Shown: positions 18,181 to 27,412, numbered from the stretch's first letter. The stretch is DNA of 37,238 nt from Pseudomonadota bacterium (GCA_021802595.1 JAJZRT010000002.1:1-37238); one strand, 5' to 3'. Notes: generated by a model not told the origin, from the letters alone. Translations and numbers: made by a program.

Positions 18181-19337
18181 CGTTGCGTATCGGTCTCGTC
18201 ACGTCGGAATTCCCGCCCGATCTCGGCGGGGTCGAAACGTATGCGTGGCAACTGGCGAAAGAACTGGGGCAGCGCCCTGACCTGCATGTGACGGTTTATG
18301 CTCCGCCCCAATCCGCACGCATCAGCGCGCCGCCCGGTGTCACGATCAAGCCCGTCCTGACGAGTTGCATGGGACTGGACTGGCCCCGGCTCAAGGACGA
18401 ACCCATCGATGTCTGGCATGCGCTGTCTGCCTGCCATGCCTGGATCGCGGAGAAAACCCGCCCCACCGTGGTTTCGGTGCATGGCAACGATTTTCTGGCG
18501 CCTTACCCGCTCACGGCCTATCCGGCCCTCACGCTGCCCGGACTGTGGCGGCTGCGTCCATGGCTATGGCGAAACCTGCGCCCGGTGTGGCGGCGTGCCA
18601 CGCGAAGGATGTTGGCGCGTGCCCTTCCGCGCACTGCGGCCATCCTCGCCAACAGCCGTTATACGGCCGAGGTTCTGTCAAGGCGGCATCCCGCTTGTGC
18701 GGACAAGGTGCACATTGCCTGGGTGGGCGTCGACCCGGTGTTTTTTGAGGTGCCGCGCGCGCCGGGAAGCAAGGTGCCGCAGCTGCTCACCGTGTGCCGG
18801 TTATCGGAGCCCCGTAAAAATGTCGATCGGATATTGCATGCCCTGGCTGCATTGAAAGACCGGTTCGAATTCGAATACACGGTCGCAGGCGAAGGCATGC
18901 TTCGGCCTGAACTGGAACGGCTGGCCGATTCGCTGGGACTGGGCGAACGTGTGCACTTTGCCGGACGGGTGAGCGATGCGGATTTGCGCGACCTCTATGC
19001 GCGGGCCGACCTGTTCGTCCTGACCGCATCCATCGTGCCCGGCAGCCATGAAGGTTTCGGCATTGTGTATCTCGAAGCCGCCGCAAGCGGTGTGCCCAGC
19101 CTGGCCGCCCGACTGGCGGGGGCAGCCGAGGCAGTGGCCGAAGGCCGGTCCGGGTTCTTCGTCGACACGCCTGATGTCGACTCCATCCGCGATGCCCTGG
19201 CCCGTTATCTGGCCGGGGAAACCCGTTTCGATGCAGAGACATGTCGCGAGTTTGCCCGCGGCTTCGACTGGAAGTGCATCGCCGATGCGTGCGAAGCCAC
19301 GTATCGCAATGTTCCTGTGCGAGAATTTCGTCCATGA
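18177..19337 (+). CDS. Family 4 glycosyltransferase
   Basis: GT-B fold retaining transferase of 386 residues. The N-terminal domain opens with VTSEFPPDLGGVETY and carries VSVHGND. The C-terminal domain has the start motif CRLSEPRKNVDRI and the donor-binding EX7E region in HEGFGIVYLEAAASG. It follows the helical protein with an ATGA overlap and is followed by another, so it is part of one coupled operon. The sugar and linkage cannot be deduced. Confidence 0.92.
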   Translation: MTLRIGLVTSEFPPDLGGVETYAWQLAKELGQRPDLHVTVYAPPQSARISAPPGVTIKPVLTSCMGLDWPRLKDEPIDVWHALSACHAWIAEKTRPTVVSVHGNDFLAPYPLTAYPALTLPGLWRLRPWLWRNLRPVWRRATRRMLARALPRTAAILANSRYTAEVLSRRHPACADKVHIAWVGVDPVFFEVPRAPGSKVPQLLTVCRLSEPRKNVDRILHALAALKDRFEFEYTVAGEGMLRPELERLADSLGLGERVHFAGRVSDADLRDLYARADLFVLTASIVPGSHEGFGIVYLEAAASGVPSLAARLAGAAEAVAEGRSGFFVDTPDVDSIRDALARYLAGETRFDAETCREFARGFDWKCIADACEATYRNVPVREFRP

Positions 19338-20299
19338 GCGAAGCCTTCGTCCCCTCCCGCATCAGCGTCATTATGCCGTGCTACAACGCCGCCTCCTACG
19401 TCGAGGAGGCGGTGAATTGCGTGATGGGGCAAACCTACCCGGACGTGGAACTGATCGTGGTGGATGACGGCTCGACCGACGGCAGCGTCGACATCCTGCA
19501 GCAGCTTGCGGCCCAACATCCATCCCGCCTGGCGCTGCTTTTCCAGGATCGCATGGGCCCCTATCCAGCACGCAATCTCGGACTGGAACACGCGCACGGC
19601 GGGCGCGTGGCATTCCTCGATGCAGACGATTACTGGACGCCAGACTGCCTGGAAAAACTCTCTGCGGCGATGGACGGCCAGCAGACCGACATTGCCTATT
19701 GCGGCTGGCAGAATGTCGGCACGGGCGCCCCTGGAACTGATCCCTACATTCCCCCTGATTACAGCCAGATGGATACGGCGGCGGAGTTCTTGCGTTCGTG
19801 CCCGTGGCCCATTCACGCGGCACTGGTGCGGCGGGAAGCCATCGATGCGGTCAAGGGGTTTTCAGAACGACGGTTCTCGGCGATGGATTACGACCTCTGG
19901 CTGCGACTGTATGCGCACACCCAGAAGATCGTTCGCGTACCCGAGGTGATGGCGTTTTACCGCTGGCACGACAAGGGGCAGATTTCCAAGACCAAGTGGA
20001 AGCAGGTCCTGGATGCCCTGCAGGTGCGGCGCGATTTCGTCGCGCATCATCCCGAACGGATTACCCATCTGTCCAGGGACAGGGTCATCGAACTGTCCGA
20101 CGGATTTCTGCTGCGCGAAGCCTATCGCGCCTACTGGCACCGCAGCCTGACGGATGCACACAAACTCTTCCGCCGCGCCTTTGTGCAAGGCGTCTGGAAA
20201 ACGGCTGACCTGAAATACATCCTCCCCGCCCTGCTTCCTGGTGCCTGGTTCGAGTGGCTGGTTATCAAGGCGGACCAACTGAAGGGAAAACGCGCATGA
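19334..20299 (+). CDS. Family 2 glycosyltransferase
   Basis: GT-A transferase of 321 residues with SVIMPCYNAASYVEEA, VDDGSTDGS and the metal-binding DAD (96-98). It also has a W-rich C-terminal part (DYDLWLRLY, YRWHDKGQ) typical of GT2 proteins of polysaccharide loci. The ATG at 19334 overlaps the GT4 stop as ATGA. An in-frame extension back to 19241 lies within GT4 and is spurious. The C-terminus is basic (KADQLKGKRA), which could support peripheral membrane contact. Confidence 0.9.
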   Translation: MSEAFVPSRISVIMPCYNAASYVEEAVNCVMGQTYPDVELIVVDDGSTDGSVDILQQLAAQHPSRLALLFQDRMGPYPARNLGLEHAHGGRVAFLDADDYWTPDCLEKLSAAMDGQQTDIAYCGWQNVGTGAPGTDPYIPPDYSQMDTAAEFLRSCPWPIHAALVRREAIDAVKGFSERRFSAMDYDLWLRLYAHTQKIVRVPEVMAFYRWHDKGQISKTKWKQVLDALQVRRDFVAHHPERITHLSRDRVIELSDGFLLREAYRAYWHRSLTDAHKLFRRAFVQGVWKTADLKYILPALLPGAWFEWLVIKADQLKGKRA

Positions 20300-21099
20300 C
20301 CGCCGTGCGCGTGCCCGTTCTGATGTATCACCGCGTGGGCGAGGCTCACAACGACTGGGAGCGCAAGTATTGCGTCAGCGCACAGCGTTTCTCCGGGCAT
20401 ATGCGCACTCTGGCACGCACGGGATGGCGCGCGGTGTCGATCGACGATTTCTTCGCCTGGCTGGATGGGCGCACAAAATTGCCGGAGCAGTCTTTCCTGC
20501 TGACCTTCGACGACGGCTTTCTCGGCGTGCACGAGCATGCCGCGCCGATACTGGCGGAACTCGGTTGGCCGGCGACCGTCTTCCTGGTCAGCCAGTTGAT
20601 CGGCCAGCGTGACGCGTGGTGCGAAGCCCACAACCCCAGTGGCGTCACCTATCCCCTGATGGGAGCCTCGCACATCCGCGAACTGCGCGGGCAGGGATTC
20701 AGCTTTCATTCCCACACCCGCAACCATGCCGACCTGCCGACGCTCGGCGATCAGCCTCTTCACGATCAGCTCGCAGGCGCACGCGAGGATTTGCAGGCGC
20801 TGCTCGGCGAGGAAGTGCCTTACCTGGCTTATCCGTATGGCCATTACGACAATCGCGTTCTGCAGGCGGCCAAGGCGGCGGGGTATCGTGCTGCATTTTC
20901 GGTGCAGCCCGGATTCAATCGCCGCGATATTGACCGTTTCCGCTTGCGCCGCCTGGATGTGTTCGGCACCGACAGTGCTGGGGCACTCAGACGCAAGATC
21001 ACGCTCGGCAGCAATGACGGCAGCCTCGCCCACAGCCTGCGATACGGTGCGATCCGGGTGCTGGCGCGTCTGGGTTTGAACCGGGAAGAAGCCTCCTGA
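20296..21099 (+). CDS. Polysaccharide deacetylase family protein
   Basis: NodB-type carbohydrate esterase of 267 residues, predicted to remove acetyl from N-acetylated sugars of the glycan or its precursor. It has TFDDG (70-74, with the catalytic-base and metal Asp pair), the metal motif SHTRNH (H140, H144) and AYPYG further on. The N-terminal VPVLMYHRVGE is the usual family opening. There is no signal peptide, so the substrate is probably a cytoplasmic or membrane-surface intermediate. ATGA overlap with the previous gene supports the start. Confidence 0.9.
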   Translation: MTAVRVPVLMYHRVGEAHNDWERKYCVSAQRFSGHMRTLARTGWRAVSIDDFFAWLDGRTKLPEQSFLLTFDDGFLGVHEHAAPILAELGWPATVFLVSQLIGQRDAWCEAHNPSGVTYPLMGASHIRELRGQGFSFHSHTRNHADLPTLGDQPLHDQLAGAREDLQALLGEEVPYLAYPYGHYDNRVLQAAKAAGYRAAFSVQPGFNRRDIDRFRLRRLDVFGTDSAGALRRKITLGSNDGSLAHSLRYGAIRVLARLGLNREEAS

Positions 21100-21104
21100 T
21101 CACC

Positions 21105-22022
21105 GTGACCCGGCCCTACATTACTGTCGCGCTGTGCACACATAACCACGCCGACCGGCTGGAGCGGACGCTCGCCGATCTCGCCCGACTGGAATCACCC
21201 GCATCGCCCTGGGAATTCCTCGTCATCGACAATGCCAGTTCAGATGCCACGCCAACATTGCTGGCCGCGTCTGACTGGCGGCCGGCGGGAATGGATGTAC
21301 GCATCGTGCGCGAGGAAAGACTCGGGCTCTCCAATGCGCGCAACCGCGCATTGGAGGAGGCGCGCGGCGAATACCTCCTGTTCATGGACGACGACGAAAC
21401 CCCCGAGCCGGACTGGCTCATCAAATATGAACAGGCCATGCGCGAACACCAGCCGGACGCACTGGGAGGCCGCATCGAGGTGTTTTTCGAGGATGGCGCA
21501 CGTCCCCTCTGGCTACAGGACGAGTTGCTGGGCTTTCTGGGCAAGCTTGATCACGGCGAGGCGCGCTGGCTGACCGAACACGGCACGCCCATCTTTGGCG
21601 GGAATTTCGCATTCCGCCGCAGCGTGTTCGAACGTATCGGCAACTTCGATGCGCGGCTGGGCCGCCAGGGCACAGCGAATATCGGAGGCGAAGACACTGA
21701 AATCTACCGTCGATTGCTCGAACACGGCTGCCGCGTGCGCTGGGTTCCCTTGGCCATCATCCATCACCGCATCCAGACCCCCAAACTGCGGCGCGGCTAT
21801 TTTCTCGATTTGCACTTTCGCCAGGGCCGTATGGAAGGCGCTCGCAAGCGCAGGGCTGACTCGCGCATCCCGCCGCTGTACCTGTACCCGCAAGTAGCAC
21901 GTGCTTACTGGCGAGCCCTGGCCTTGCGTTTGCGACAGGGCGCCCACCATTCCCTGCGGCTGGAAATGAACGCGGCGTATTTCACCGGTTATCTGCTGGG
22001 CTGGCTCAAGGACGCCGCATGA
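21105..22022 (+). CDS. Family 2 glycosyltransferase
   Basis: GT-A transferase of 305 residues with VALCTHNHADRLERTL, IDNASSD, LSNARN and the metal motif MDDDE (DDD at 95-97). The later signature GGNFAFRR and GGEDTEIYRRLLEHG follow. It resembles the N-terminal domain of the large fusion protein downstream, so the two may descend from one enzyme. The start is a GTG at 21105, five bases after the deacetylase stop. Its stop overlaps the ATG of a decayed gene as ATGA. Confidence 0.9.
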   Translation: MTRPYITVALCTHNHADRLERTLADLARLESPASPWEFLVIDNASSDATPTLLAASDWRPAGMDVRIVREERLGLSNARNRALEEARGEYLLFMDDDETPEPDWLIKYEQAMREHQPDALGGRIEVFFEDGARPLWLQDELLGFLGKLDHGEARWLTEHGTPIFGGNFAFRRSVFERIGNFDARLGRQGTANIGGEDTEIYRRLLEHGCRVRWVPLAIIHHRIQTPKLRRGYFLDLHFRQGRMEGARKRRADSRIPPLYLYPQVARAYWRALALRLRQGAHHSLRLEMNAAYFTGYLLGWLKDAA

Positions 22023-22503
22023 ACCGTCTCATTTTGAGAGAAGTGGCCATGGCCATCCACGCACCGGAAAGGATGGGGCAAAAGCTGTCGCGGGAATTCA
22101 GCCGTCTGGATTTCAATCGCCCGCTCGGAAGGATCAGCCAGGGTCAATCGGATCTGGACACCTTTACTGGAAAAACCATCATCGGCCCGTTCGCGGAAAA
22201 CGCTGCCAACGAACCCAAGCCACGCCAGGGTGAGGAAGCCTACTACGTCCGGCACATCCCCAATCTGCTGGAGTATGGCCGTATATGCGCAGATCCATCC
22301 CATTGTCCGCGATGACTGTTATGAGCCGCTATCGTGCTATCGATATTCACTCGCAGGCACGATTTCTGTGTCCGCAACACCTACCATGTCACCAGCGCGT
22401 GGGAACTGTACATCTGGAGCAGCAAGACACCCCTGCTCCAGAAGCCGATTCAGGAATCCAAGCGGGACAAGTGGCGACACGATATGTCATCTTGTCAAAC
22501 TAG
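22019..22503 (+). pseudogene. Decayed gene of unknown function
   Basis: The frame opens with an ATGA overlap to the preceding glycosyltransferase and runs 98 codons to a stop at 22315. Protein-like sequence seems to continue first in the +1 frame (about 22276-22350, containing YAQIHPIV and CYEPLSCYR). It then returns to the original frame (about 22352-22490, containing NTYHVTSAWELYIW). This suggests two compensating frameshifts or a sequence error in a gene of about 160 residues or more. I do not recognise the family. Alternatively only the 98-residue frame is real and the rest is chance. Confidence 0.45.
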
Positions 22504-22638
22504 GGTTTTCGAATCAGGCGCGGCCGTCACGCTCATCACCTCGGGCAAACGTCTGCCCTGGCCCCTGCGTGCCATGTTCCGCTCGCATCATGTGCTCGCA
22601 TCATGCGTGCATCTCGCGTCTGCCCCCAAGAATAAGCC
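22504..22638. other. Non-coding remnant with a 13-bp tandem repeat before the fusion gene
   Basis: No gene is supported here. GCTCGCATCATG occurs at 22581-22592 and again at 22594-22605, a tandem duplication with a period of 13. Replication slippage during decay of the upstream gene would explain it. No promoter could be recognised. Confidence 0.5.
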
Positions 22639-25600
22639 ATGGCTGCCGCCCTCACCCTGCTGATCTGCACCCATAACCGCGCCAATCTGCTCGAACGGGT
22701 GCTGGCCTCGATCAATGCGGCCAGGCGGCCCGCCATACCGGTGCAGATCCTGGTGGCGGCGAATGCCTGCGGCGATGACACAGTGGCGAGGATGCAAGCG
22801 TATCAGGCCCGGCAGGCCGGGCGTGGCTGGCTTCCGCTCACGCTGATCGACGTGCCGACCCCGGGCAAGTCGCATGCACTTAACCGCGCCATCCCCGAAA
22901 TCGACAGCGAACTGACCGCCTTCGTCGATGACGATCACCGGGTCGATGAAAACTATCTAGTGGCCATCGAACAGGCCGCACAGACCTGGCCCGATACGGG
23001 GATCTATTGCGGGCGTATCCTGCCTGACTGGGACGGCAGCGAACCCGCCTGGGTGCATGACGAAGGGCCTTACCGGATCTATCCGCTACCGGTTCCACGC
23101 TATGACCAGGGCAACGCACCCAAGGCCATCACGGCAGAAGAGGGTCCGATCCCCGGGGGGGGCAACCTCGTCGTGCGTCGCCGTGTGTTCGAACTCGCCG
23201 GGCAGTTCTCGACCGAGCTCGGGCCGCACGGCCACGATCTGGGGGGCGGCGAAGACAGCGAGTATGTCCTGCGCGCCCTGGCACGCGGCGAACACTGCCA
23301 GTACACGCCGGACATCGTTCAGCACCACTACGTCGACACCGAACGGCTGCAGCTCGGCTATCTGCTGAAGAAGAGCTATCAGCGCACCCGTTCGACCGCC
23401 CGTATCCATGGGGGCGGATCGGTTCCGCTGTATATGTGGCGCAAGCTCGCCGAATATGGTTTCCATGGCGTATTCAGCCTGTCGTGGGCCAAGCGGCGGT
23501 TCTACTGGGTGCGCATGGCGGCAGCGCTGGGAGAGATCCAGGGCCGCAGCGAGTCGGGACACCGCAAAAAGAACCTCGACCTGCCGCCCGACCTAGGCAT
23601 GCTGAGAGTGGAAGCGCTGGCGCTGCTGTCCGTGGCAGGCGGCCTCATCGCCTGGTTCGCCAGCGGCGACGCGCGCTGGGCGGGCCTGCTCCCTGCAATG
23701 GGGGTGGCAGGGCTCGGCACGGCTGCGCTGCTCGCCAAATCGCTGCTCGACTTTTCGCAAACCGGACCACGTATTCGCGAGGAAGTGCTCACGCATTACC
23801 GGCGCTACACCCTGTTTGCGCTGACACGCCTGTCGATATGGGCGTTCGCCCTGATGCTTTTCATCGGGGGAGCGGGCGTGCTGCTGTATTTCATGCTCGG
23901 CACCGTGCTTGGCACAGCCTGGTCGGCAGGTCTCGCCGCCATCGCAGCCCTAGTCGGCATTGTCGGCGGCTTCATGCTGCAATTCATTCGCACGCTGCGC
24001 TTCAATCCCGGTCTGCTGGTGGCGTCCATGCACTACCGCACGAGCCGGCTCTACCGGCTGTGGCACTGGATGACGCCGGCACGCATCACGCGCATGCAGT
24101 CGCTGGCAGTGGGCATGACCGGGCTATTGTGGATGGCGGCGTCCTGGCAGCTGGCCCGCGAAAACCGCATGGGCGACCTGATTGCGCTGTGGGCAGCCTC
24201 GCTGTTCATTGCCGGAACGATCGCCTGGGCAGGCTGGCAGCCGCAGGCGCGCGCGCCGCGCAAACGTCCGGCGCGCGCGCCGGACACGCCGCCCAACATT
24301 CTGATGATCGGTTCCGACACCCTGCGTGCCGACCACCTGGGTGCGCTGGGTTACCACCGCGAGCTGACCCCCCATCTCGACCGGCTGGCCGCCAGCGGGA
24401 CCCTGTTCGCCAACTGCTATGTGCCCTGCGCCCGCACCGCACCGAGCCTGATTTCCATGCTGACCGGTACCTGGCCCCACACGCACGGCATCCGCGACAA
24501 CTATGCCGATGATGACAATACGCGCCTGAAGGTGGATGCCCTGCCCACGCTGCTGAAAAAAACGGGCTATCGTACCGCTGCGATTTCGGACTGGTGCGGC
24601 GCCGACATGGGCAAATACTCGTTCGGCTTTGACCATACCGACCTGCCGAAAGACCAGTGGAACCTGAAATACCTGATTCGCCAGGGGCCCAAGGACTTGC
24701 GCCTGTTCGTGTCCCTGTTCACCCATAACCGGCTGGGACGGTTGTTCCTGCCGGAACTGTATTACCTCGGCGGGGTGCCGCTGACCCAACCGCTGGGCAA
24801 GCGCGCTCGGCGGCTGGTGTCGCGCCTGGCAGAAAGCGCGCAGCCGTTCTTCCTCAACGTGTTCTATTCCACCACGCATCCGCCGTTCGCCTCGGAGTGG
24901 CCGTGGTACACGCGCTTTGCCGACCCGGCCTATGCAGGCGAGTCCAAGTTCGCGATGGCACGTCTCACCGACCCGTTCGAGATCATCCGCCGCCAGGGGG
25001 CACCCAGAGAGGAGTTCGATCTCGACCAGATCATCGACCTGTATGACGGCTGCGTGGCGGAATTCGACGACGAAGTGGGCAAGATGCTGGCGCATCTTGA
25101 AACCTGCGGCCTAGCCGACAATACCATCGTCGTCGTCTATTCGGATCACGGCATGGAGTTTTTCGAGCACGACACCTGGGGCCAGGGGAATTCCGCGGTC
25201 GGCGATTTCAGCCCACGCATCCCGCTCGTGATCCGCGATCCGCGCCACCCCGCACGCGGCAAGGTGGACAAGGTGGTGCGCTCGATCGATCTCGCCCCCA
25301 CCCTGCTCGAACTCGTCGCTGCGCCAGCCGTCGCCAGCATGGACGGGAGGTCGCTCGCCGGCTGCCTGACGGCGGACGGTGCCTGTCCCGATCTCGATGC
25401 CTTCAACGAAACCGGCATCTGGATCGCCGACATTCCCGGCCTGCCCGAGACCCATCTGCGCTACCCGGACCTGCTGGAACTGATGGAGGTACCGGACCGT
25501 TCCAGCGGCACGCTGGCGATCAAGACTGAGTACTGCGAAGCCATCCTCGCCGCGAAAGACCGCATGATCCGCCACGGCCGCTGGAAGCTGGTGTATCAGC

Positions 25601-25782
25601 CACTGGAGACAGGCCATGTGCTGCGGCTGTTCGATCTGGAAACCGACCCTGCCTGCCAGCAGGATGTTTCGGATCGGCACCCGCAAGTGAAAGCCGATTT
25701 ATGGGCGCGATTACAGGCCTTCGTGCAGGCGTCGGCGCGGTTGGCCGGCGATACGGATCAATCAGGACAGAACCGGCAGTAA
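22639..25782 (+). CDS. Fusion: GT2 glycosyltransferase - six membrane helices - sulfatase-fold domain
   Basis: A 1047-residue protein in three parts. Residues 1-310 are a GT2 domain with LICTHNRANLLERV, the metal motif DDD (97-99), GGGN (173-176) and GGGEDSEYVLRA. Residues about 322-533 hold roughly six membrane helices. Residues about 551-1035 form an alkaline-phosphatase/sulfatase superfamily domain with NILMIGSDTLRADHLG (D560), the nucleophile region RTAPSLISMLTG, STTHPPF, and YSDHGME (D836, H837). The sulfatase signature C-x-P-S-R is replaced by T-A-P-S-L (T600), so it is not a formylglycine sulfatase. Thr nucleophiles occur in phosphoethanolamine and phosphoglycerol transferases of the superfamily. 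The 3' end overlaps the opposing TPR gene by 25 bp. Confidence 0.88.
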   Translation: MAAALTLLICTHNRANLLERVLASINAARRPAIPVQILVAANACGDDTVARMQAYQARQAGRGWLPLTLIDVPTPGKSHALNRAIPEIDSELTAFVDDDHRVDENYLVAIEQAAQTWPDTGIYCGRILPDWDGSEPAWVHDEGPYRIYPLPVPRYDQGNAPKAITAEEGPIPGGGNLVVRRRVFELAGQFSTELGPHGHDLGGGEDSEYVLRALARGEHCQYTPDIVQHHYVDTERLQLGYLLKKSYQRTRSTARIHGGGSVPLYMWRKLAEYGFHGVFSLSWAKRRFYWVRMAAALGEIQGRSESGHRKKNLDLPPDLGMLRVEALALLSVAGGLIAWFASGDARWAGLLPAMGVAGLGTAALLAKSLLDFSQTGPRIREEVLTHYRRYTLFALTRLSIWAFALMLFIGGAGVLLYFMLGTVLGTAWSAGLAAIAALVGIVGGFMLQFIRTLRFNPGLLVASMHYRTSRLYRLWHWMTPARITRMQSLAVGMTGLLWMAASWQLARENRMGDLIALWAASLFIAGTIAWAGWQPQARAPRKRPARAPDTPPNILMIGSDTLRADHLGALGYHRELTPHLDRLAASGTLFANCYVPCARTAPSLISMLTGTWPHTHGIRDNYADDDNTRLKVDALPTLLKKTGYRTAAISDWCGADMGKYSFGFDHTDLPKDQWNLKYLIRQGPKDLRLFVSLFTHNRLGRLFLPELYYLGGVPLTQPLGKRARRLVSRLAESAQPFFLNVFYSTTHPPFASEWPWYTRFADPAYAGESKFAMARLTDPFEIIRRQGAPREEFDLDQIIDLYDGCVAEFDDEVGKMLAHLETCGLADNTIVVVYSDHGMEFFEHDTWGQGNSAVGDFSPRIPLVIRDPRHPARGKVDKVVRSIDLAPTLLELVAAPAVASMDGRSLAGCLTADGACPDLDAFNETGIWIADIPGLPETHLRYPDLLELMEVPDRSSGTLAIKTEYCEAILAAKDRMIRHGRWKLVYQPLETGHVLRLFDLETDPACQQDVSDRHPQVKADLWARLQAFVQASARLAGDTDQSGQNRQ

Positions 25783-26489
25783 GGGTTGGTGGGTGAGCCG
25801 ACCTTAGGCGGGGCGTCGGGCACCGCAGCGGGTGCCGCAGGCGTGCCCGCAGTTGACGTCACAGGCGCAGGCGCAGCCGGAGTCGAAGCGACCGCCTCGT
25901 CCGGTTTGGCAACCTGCGGCGCAGCCACGATGGGCGCTGGGTAGGGCAGTTTGCCGCCCAGTTCGGCATATCTGCGCCTGAGCGGCTTGGAGTCCGGCGC
26001 GTGACGCAGGCCTTCGGTCACGGTTTTCAGTGCTTCCCCGGATTTCCTGTTGCGCGCCTGGATGTCGGCAAGCGCCACATACGCCTCCGCGAGTTTCGGG
26101 TTTTCCCTGATCGCTTTCATGAATTCGGCGATTGCCCTGCCTTCCTGCTTGTAGAGTCCGAGTGCCTTGCCCTTTTGCAGATGCACCTCTGGGCGCATGT
26201 AGAAATCGGGGGTGGTATGTTCCAGAACATAATCGCACCCACCGATGCCTATTTGCAGGTCATACTTCACTTGATACGGGTTACCCAGCGCCGAATAAGC
26301 CCGGTCGGTGAAGCGAATGCAGTCGCAAAAGTGGTGCATATGCTGCCAGTTGTCACGATCCGATGTGTCACGACCGTTGTAGATCAGGGCTTGGCACATC
26401 GCCTCTTCCTGTGGCGTTTTGGCGAAAGAGTCCGCGTTCGCGAGAGCAGGAAGCAAACACAACAATCCAGCCAAGAAGAGTGTTTTCAT
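25758..26489 (-). CDS. Secreted TPR-repeat protein with Cys-containing ends
   Basis: A 243-residue protein with a clear signal peptide (MKTLFLAGLLCLLPALANA), placing it in the periplasm or outside. The N-terminal domain has several Cys (AMCQAL, HFCDCIRF, GGCDYV). About two TPR-like helical repeats follow (AIAEFMKAIRENPKLAEAYVALADIQ and the next unit), then an Ala/Pro/Thr-rich linker, and the protein ends NPYCRFCPD. The ATG at 26489 overlaps the upstream gene stop as ATGA, which fixes the start. It is the last gene of the minus-strand glycan operon. A scaffold role in envelope glycan assembly is inference; I know no exact family. Confidence 0.75.
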   Translation of the reverse strand: MKTLFLAGLLCLLPALANADSFAKTPQEEAMCQALIYNGRDTSDRDNWQHMHHFCDCIRFTDRAYSALGNPYQVKYDLQIGIGGCDYVLEHTTPDFYMRPEVHLQKGKALGLYKQEGRAIAEFMKAIRENPKLAEAYVALADIQARNRKSGEALKTVTEGLRHAPDSKPLRRRYAELGGKLPYPAPIVAAPQVAKPDEAVASTPAAPAPVTSTAGTPAAPAAVPDAPPKVGSPTNPYCRFCPD

Positions 26490-27412
26490 GATGGCAACTT
26501 GCTCCAATCCATACTATTGATCATGCCGGCGTAATGCCCACCCCGGAACCGGCAGGTGCCGATGAAGTGAACGAAACGTGTCGTGTCTGGCTGCATTTTT
26601 TCACAATCGGTGTAATCGGGGTGCGGGAGTACCTGTGCATTAGGTTGATTGGCCACGACCAGATTGGACATGACCTGCTCGCTGCCCCACTCATTCCATT
26701 TGTCTCCGATGATCTGTTGCATTTGCGACGACAAGCGGCGCATCAGTTCAAGTTTGCCCGATCCGGCAGGGAAGCCCGCGAATCCGGAACAGCCGCGTAC
26801 ATACTTCAATGTATCTATTTCGTTCAATCGGTCAAAGTGAGCTTCCGCCCGCATTTGCACATGAGTGAATGTGGCATTCCGGGCACGCGTCTGGGCTGCC
26901 CGTTCGCGCGCGCTTTCTATCACCTGGCCATTCCAGGTGCCAATGGTGAACGCCTGGTTCGCCCATACCGCGGCGGCCACTTCGTCAATCGGTCCCATGG
27001 TTAAGGTATCGGCATCAAGCTGAATGACATAGTGCGTTTCAGATAGACGTGCGATGGCAGTAAGCCGCTCCCAGGTCCCCCCTATCGGCAAACCTGGTTC
27101 ACGGCAATCTGCCAGCGCATGGAACTGCACACCCGGTACATGTTGAACCAGCAAAGCGCGATCTTCGGACGTAAGGCTTCCGTCATCCACCACATGCACA
27201 ACACCGGGCGGCACTTGCCGGGCGAACGACTTAACCGCAGCCAGATACATCAGCACGTCCTTGTGCTGTAACTGACTCAGCACGATCAGATTCGTGTCCT
27301 CACACGTGAGAACCGGCGGGGATATCAAAACAGACTTGACTCGATCTGCGAATCGCCAACGATTGAATTTGTCTTTGAAGGAATAGAACACGTTTTCAGT
27401 GCAATGAATCAA
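26486..27412 (-). CDS. Predicted glycosyltransferase, GT-A-like (paralogue 2)
   Basis: A 308-residue protein with LSQLQHKDVLMYLAAVKSF, VDDGSLTSED, the metal-binding-type motif QLDADTL (133-135) and a C-terminal VHFIGTCRFRGG. The order and spacing match the gene just upstream (27396-28286), so the two are tandem paralogues. The DXD motif and fold pattern suggest a nucleotide-sugar transferase, but the family number is unclear. Base composition is lower in GC than the GT2/GT4 genes around. It overlaps its upstream neighbour by 17 bp and its downstream neighbour by 4 bp. Confidence 0.75.
   Translation of the reverse strand: MIHCTENVFYSFKDKFNRWRFADRVKSVLISPPVLTCEDTNLIVLSQLQHKDVLMYLAAVKSFARQVPPGVVHVVDDGSLTSEDRALLVQHVPGVQFHALADCREPGLPIGGTWERLTAIARLSETHYVIQLDADTLTMGPIDEVAAAVWANQAFTIGTWNGQVIESARERAAQTRARNATFTHVQMRAEAHFDRLNEIDTLKYVRGCSGFAGFPAGSGKLELMRRLSSQMQQIIGDKWNEWGSEQVMSNLVVANQPNAQVLPHPDYTDCEKMQPDTTRFVHFIGTCRFRGGHYAGMINSMDWSKLPS

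Noticed and set aside
23155..23162. G8 tract as a phase-variation site in the fusion gene
   Set aside because: It encodes the conserved GGGN motif of GT2 enzymes, so the run is more simply explained by Gly codons; kept only as a side note to the G9 tract.
23436..24512. 358-codon plus-strand frame inside the fusion gene
   Set aside because: Out-of-frame reading of the membrane domain region; no motif and biased composition.
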